DNA of 23,659 nt from Botryllus schlosseri (taxonomy: Eukaryota > Chordata > Ascidiacea > Stolidobranchia > Styelidae). Under the pieces are notes generated by a model that was not told the origin of the DNA, did not search any database, and saw nothing but the letters and a program-made list of their open reading frames with translations. The position numbers and the translations under genes are program-made. The stretch lies in the NCBI GenBank assembly GCA_000444245.1, contig ATSW01129565.1:1-23659 (forward strand). The letters run 5' to 3'. Position 1 is the stretch's first letter, and every line of letters starts with the position of its first letter. Below are positions 19,312 through 23,659 of this stretch, piece after piece.

Positions 19312-19995
19312 AGTTGACGATTATATTCATTAAACAGCACCGCGGATAATCCAATAATACATTCGATTGGAATGTTGACATGGTTTGAAATGATTAACAG
19401 ATTGTGATAAACTATGGTGAATCTTTCGATTTATGTCTTCGCTGCATGGGGACATGGACACGCGAGTATAAACCAAGCGTTGCGTTGCTGACATACCCTG
19501 GGGCAAGCGCGTTACCTATGTCGGTGGTATTGGGATTAGTATATTACTCTATTTCATCAACGTGCCCTTTCAAGCATGAAAAGCGAAGAGTTTATGTTAA
19601 TCCATTCCAGTATAGCAGTTTGTTCGATAAAAGGATAGTTTACTCAAGGCGACCTTGACATCCGTGTTATTTCTTATCAGAACACTAATAGCATCGACGT
19701 GAAAGTGAAGGGTTAGTAAGGTGTATTTAGATTGTTATGTTGTTGTCCTGTTGTTTTGATTTTTCTCGTTGTCGATGAGAATGGGTCGAGTGATTTGTAA
19801 GTAAAAATAACGAGTTCACGTATTTAATTTGCTTTAATGTATATCTTATCCGGCATAAAATGTTCAGTATATGTTTTGAAATTTAACGCTTTGCCCTTTC
19901 TGTCTCGAGTCGTTTTCTTTTACTGTGTTAGTAATTAATATACGGAACACGCTGTTTCATTGCAAGTCTCTGATTATCGGCTTAGGTTCGATAAA
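19312..19995 (+). other. unit 3 distal 3' flank, noncoding
   Basis: Counterpart of 5,745-5,890 followed by 8,990-9,340, with shared words such as GAATGTTGACATGG, TTTTTCTCGTT and GTTTCATTGC. It is more diverged than between units 1 and 2. Homology stops near 19,990, before the inverted repeat. Confidence 0.5.
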
Positions 19996-20184
19996 TTGCG
20001 ATGCGTAAGGACTAATTTCGGATTTGTGAAGCTTCTTGGATGTACAGAACTTCGATATACAATTCAATAGTGTATTTATATTGAAATTAACCCGAATATT
20101 TTCGACTGACACTGGCCAGGGGTAATCGTGAGCAACTAGTAGAGAATTGGAAAGAACATTGTATATCAACAATCGTGTCGCAAA

Positions 20185-20316
20185 ATATGACGTCACCAGA
20201 ATGAAATTTCGAGTAAGAGAGCGTTCGATGTACTCTTTTAGAAGGAGTTCGTGTATCATCTAAAGTAGTACATTGAACGCTCTGTTATTCGAAATTTCAC
20301 GCTGGTGACGTCATAC
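20185..20316. repeat. 50-bp near-perfect inverted repeat (hairpin)
   Basis: Arms 20185-20234 and 20267-20316 are inverted copies with 44 of 50 bases matching, around a 32-base loop. Each arm holds the palindrome TGACGTCA (20188-20195 and 20306-20313), the cAMP-response-element core. It could be a foldback MITE, a hairpin RNA source or a transposon remnant. Neither unit 1 nor unit 2 has it. Confidence 0.75.
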
Positions 20317-20341
20317 GATTTTCGTGAACACTTTCCCAGAC

Positions 20342-20549
20342 CAGTGGTTCTCAACCTCCCAATGGTAAAGCCCCGATGGCGCAGTCTACTAGTCATACTC
20401 GTGTGACGCTTGAAGCATATAGTTTGATATAGCGCTACACAGCAGTCTCAATTTTTGCAACATATCATGTAATAAGGCTACGGTATTTCGAAAAGCGATG
20501 CACTAGTAGGGAAACGGATACGACAGTTCGTCTCATAGTTAGCTTACAC
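20342..20549. mobile_element. left terminus of a second outer-type hAT
   Basis: CAGTGGTTCTCAACCTCCC at 20342 matches the left end of the element at 1088. The copy at 20550 follows 208 bases later, which repeats the nested arrangement of the first pair. I could not find the matching right end; the GACTCGAGTC field begins soon after the inner element, so the outer element may be truncated there. Confidence 0.5.
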
Positions 20550-21431
20550 CAGGGTCGTCACACATACGGCCCACGGGCCGCATACGGCCCGCCAGACGAG
20601 TAGATTGAAAAATGCCTATATCTTCCAGCATATTGTGTAACAAATGTTCAAGTTCTTTCTTATAGTAGATACTTCCACTGAAGAATCCGTTAAGACAGCA
20701 AATATCGCTCTTCGTTAAGGTTTATGGTCACATTATAGGCACACGACTGTGGTGTTGTGATTCCTCTCTTATTTCGACAAGGGACAACTCGGCGACATTG
20801 GCACCCAATCTCGAGAAGAAAAAAAGTGAACACTGATTTAAGGGATTTATGAGGAAATGGAAAAGAAAGTATTTATTTACAGTAGCGAAAACGCCAATGC
20901 AGAATCATATTTGATACAAAAATAAATATTCAAATTTCCTTTGTTGCTGCGTCACTTCCGACTCAAGTGGTCACCGGACTCCAGAGAATTCCAAATCGCG
21001 ATTTAAAAATAAGAAAAATACATTCCAACATATGTGGTTACAGTTAACTCTCGTGTAATCCTCCCAACGCATGCACGGGGATAACGCCAGATCACGGCTA
21101 AAGCATGATGGGCATAGAAATAAGCCTATTCCCAACTTCTATAGTCGTGATCTCCACTGTTTTAGAGGGCCATAAACTGCATTCAACCAGCCGGTCATCG
21201 TATTTTTGGTCAATTGCATTGTTCAAGAATAAACGTGTTGCTGGTTGTCAGAATGAAACCCACTATGATCCGTGGTGCAATGTAATATATATTATTATCA
21301 TAATTACGTATATGCTTTTACTAATAAAGAATTCAAGTGAAAAGCAAGTGAATGAGATATATCAAAATCATCGACTTATCCGGCCTGCGAGCTTTTTGAA
21401 GGCTTGAATACATTTGAGTTTGGCACCTCTG
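20550..21431. mobile_element. second copy of the nested hAT family
   Basis: Begins CAGGGTCGTCACACATACGG and ends GAGTTTGGCACCTCTG, with the same internal word order as 1475-2353 and a length of 882 against 879 bases. Flanking 8-mers are GCTTACAC (20542-20549) and GCCTACAC (21432-21439). The 100-codon frame inside it does not resemble a transposase, so it is probably nonautonomous. Confidence 0.82.
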
Positions 21432-21477
21432 GCCTACACAGTTGCATTTCTAAATTGAATACAGTCAACTAACAAGC

Positions 21478-22562
21478 AAGTCACAAGGTCCCGAGTCACA
21501 AGGCTATCATACTTTTATAGTTTTGACTCGATTCAAGTCGAGTCACGTCGAGTCGAGTTGAGTCATTTTCAATTCACCACCGAGTCCGAGACCAAGTCAG
21601 CTAGTAGAGGGTCGAGTTCGAGTCAAACTGTTTTGACTCAAGTCTGAGTCTAAGTCATTATTTTAACAGTTCAGTTTTCAGTTCAATCCGGTTCAACCCA
21701 CTTTTTTCAACTCCGCTCGAGTGATGGCTCACATTCAAAATATGGTATGTTTCCTCAGTTTTTAATTATTTAACTCTACTATTCTTCGACGATACCATGA
21801 AATGTCTGTGTTTGCCGTCCTAGTCTTTAATCACCTGACTTGGTTCGAGTCATGCACAACCACTCGAGTACAAGTCGGGTCTATACAAAAATTGACTCAA
21901 CTCGAGTCATTTTACGCATTTCAAAAAAATGACTCGAGTCAAGTCGAGTCATCAAAAAACACGACTCAAGTCATTACAATCCTGCATTTTAAGCGCCATC
22001 GGCTGTAACTCTAAGCTTGTGTGTCGGCATCGCTATAAAGGCTAAAGTGTCGGAAGCATTATAAAAATCAATAAGACGGTAATTTTTCTTTCCAAGAAGA
22101 CTACAAGTAACCGGTAGTGTTATGTGTTAACACGTACACACACGCATGGTGCGGTCGACTATCTTATAGATCGCTGTTCTTATTTCGCTTGACGGAGTAT
22201 TTCGCGTATATAGCAGTACTGGACTACTTCGATTCGATAGCAATGGAAACAGTCCCAGAATACCTATATTCGTTGCTATAGTCCTGTTTGAGTTTCATGA
22301 TCTAAGGACGGTGATCGATGAGCTCATGATCACTGTTGGGATCAAGTCACTACACCTTCGAGTCACGAGTCATCTCGAGTCATTGCAGATTTTGACTCGA
22401 GTCAAGTCAAGTCACTCGATTTTCAAAGGTGACTCGAGTCAAGTCAAGTCACCCGATTTTTGGGGATGACTCGATTCAAGTCGAGTCAAGTCAAGTAAAG
22501 TCACGAGTCAAGTCACTATTCGAGTCAAGTTGAATTTTCAAAGTACGAGACATGATTCAAAG
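21478..22562. repeat. GACTCGAGTC / CAAGTCGAGTC word-repeat field
   Basis: Dense variants of GACTCGAGTC (a perfect palindrome with a CTCGAG core), CAAGTCGAGTC and GAGTCAAGTC fill 21,478-21,660, 21,845-21,975 and 22,340-22,560, separated by ordinary AT-rich DNA. Such stuttering words occur at the ends of some animal DNA transposons, but no terminal inverted repeat or target duplication could be fixed here. Unclassified. Confidence 0.6.
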
Positions 22563-22725
22563 TCATTGCATCATGGTAACTGTTTTAAATACAGATGAAG
22601 TCCCCATTTAATCTGAATTGAAGAACGAATCAAGAGTTGATTGTACAATGTACACGCAAGAAGGCGCTTATCGCTCATGCATACGTAGAACTGTCCAAGT
22701 ATAGCGGTATAGCCTCATTCTATAA

Positions 22726-23187
22726 CAGGGGTGGGAAACTGCGACTCGCGAGCCGCATGCTACTCTTTGAGCCTTTGATTGCGGCTGCTCAACGAGTGTG
22801 CAATGTGCATTCGGTGATAATGAACGTAAGCCACTGTGCCTTTTCCGTCAATATTCGCCCAATAATCACATAACTAGAATTGAAACGGCATTACGAAACC
22901 AAACACCAAAACCCTAATTGCCACGAGTTACCCAATAAAGACATATTTACGAAGTGTTATGATTACCGAGCTCCGCGCTGTTAGACGCCTTATCAGCCCG
23001 ATTTCAAACACCTTCCGCCAAGGCGGAGACGCATCGTATTATACCGTTCAATAATATACTTCATTCGATACCCTACATTTCCTTGTGACGGAATAAATTA
23101 GTATATATCAATTTTGGGGTTGTGACTCTTTTAAGGCAACGATTTTTGATATGCGACTCGCACGTGAAGCCGCTCTGCCCACCGCTG
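22726..23187. mobile_element. short hAT-like MITE
   Basis: Begins CAGGGGTGGGAAACTGCG and ends CTCTGCCCACCGCTG, imperfect inverted repeats of the CAGGGGTGGGCA type. Flanking 8-mers TTCTATAA (22718-22725) and ATCTATAA (23188-23195) match at seven of eight bases. The 462-bp body has no transposase frame. Confidence 0.8.
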
Positions 23188-23274
23188 ATCTATAATTATC
23201 GTCCAAAATATAGGATAACATATGAAACATCAGAAAGTTCAAAAAATGATATGGAGCAATAGTACCCATCATCA

Positions 23275-23659
23275 TGATCATTGGTTTATTAGCAATTTTA
23301 TCAGTTCAATACACCACAAAAAATGCGATAAAATGAATAGACAGGAAGATGTCGAAGCGACTTGGATTTGTCAATGAAATCCATACCCACATATATATTT
23401 ATGGCATACCATTATCAATGTATGGACGATATCCGTTCGATATAAAGCACACAAGAGGGTAGTTGAGGTGAGCAAGTTTACGACAACGTAAGCTATAAGC
23501 TCCGATCACTGCGTTAACGATCAATTCATTAGTGATGTAACAATGGAGGCTCGGTAGAAGGCACAATTATTGAGTGATCAGATAAAAATCCAAACTTATA
23601 CAAGATATGGCAATTTAGTCGACATCGATTACTTGATGACTTGAAATTGACTCGTAAAT
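23275..23659 (+). repeat. fragment of a fourth unit (3' flank)
   Basis: Words such as TGCGATAAAA, AGGAAGATGTCGAAGCG and TTTATCAG match, in order, the 3' flank of the zinc-finger gene at about 5,150-5,215 and 12,545-12,635. No zinc-finger sequence precedes it in this window. It is either a fourth decayed unit or a displaced piece of flank; unit 3 lacks this very segment. Confidence 0.5.

Larger units (their letters stand above)
15486..19995 (+). repeat. tandem unit 3 of the zinc-finger locus
   Basis: The third copy. It begins at the counterpart of unit 1 position about 2942 (ACGCGTTTGGTGTTTGAATT) and continues through the 5' flank, the broken gene and 3' flank to about 17,205. It resumes at about 19,312 with the counterpart of unit 1 5,745-5,890, then of 8,990-9,340. 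The stretch 17,206-19,312 replaces about 630 bases of the ancestral flank. Divergence is visibly greater than between units 1 and 2. Confidence 0.75.

Noticed and set aside
19957-20259. 100-codon minus-strand frame ending in the inverted repeat
   Set aside because: It begins in the hairpin loop, runs across the end of unit homology, and shows no domain.
21105-21407. 100-codon frame in the second inner hAT copy
   Set aside because: No transposase motif and no equivalent frame in the related element at 1475-2353.
21478-22562. CRISPR-like array in the GACTCGAGTC field
   Set aside because: Words are short, irregularly spaced and variable, with no constant repeat and spacer lengths, in an animal genome.

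Overview
The window looks like a draft-assembly piece of an animal nuclear genome, probably an invertebrate. The evidence is intronless multi-finger C2H2 zinc-finger genes, hAT DNA-transposon ends with 8-bp target duplications, tRNA-derived SINEs with Pol III A and B boxes, long AT-rich noncoding stretches, and no loss of CpG in the coding parts. I cannot name the species. There are no bacterial operons, phage genes or CRISPR arrays.

The backbone is one locus repeated head to tail on the + strand. Unit 1 (about 1-10,100) has an intact 16-finger gene at 3487-4869. Unit 2 (about 10,100-15,485) has an intact 15-finger gene at 10990-12291. Unit 3 (about 15,486-19,995) has a broken, contracted copy starting at 16323. 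A fourth, partial copy of the 3' flank appears from about 23,275 to the window end. Each copy keeps the same 5' leader, the same polyadenylation signal and the same 3' flank. The copies differ by insertions, deletions and point changes, so this is an ageing local expansion of a zinc-finger family.

Mobile DNA fills the gaps between homologous blocks. Unit 1 has a nested hAT pair (1088-2552, containing 1475-2353). It also has a 3-kb insert-rich stretch (about 5,890-8,900) with hAT termini, two oppositely oriented SINEs and two tRNA-like repeats, plus a SINE at 9786-10061 with clean duplicated flanks. Unit 3 carries a 2.1-kb replacement (17,206-19,312) with a GC-rich, hairpin-dense island. Beyond it lie a near-perfect 50-bp inverted repeat, a second copy of the nested hAT, a 1.1-kb field of palindromic GACTCGAGTC words, and a short complete hAT-like element.

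The two intact proteins are probably nuclear DNA-binding factors. They differ most at the residues that read DNA and much less in the zinc-binding framework, the pattern expected if they recognise different targets. Almost every finger linker lacks the usual proline. No effector domain is visible in either protein. All similarities were judged by eye.
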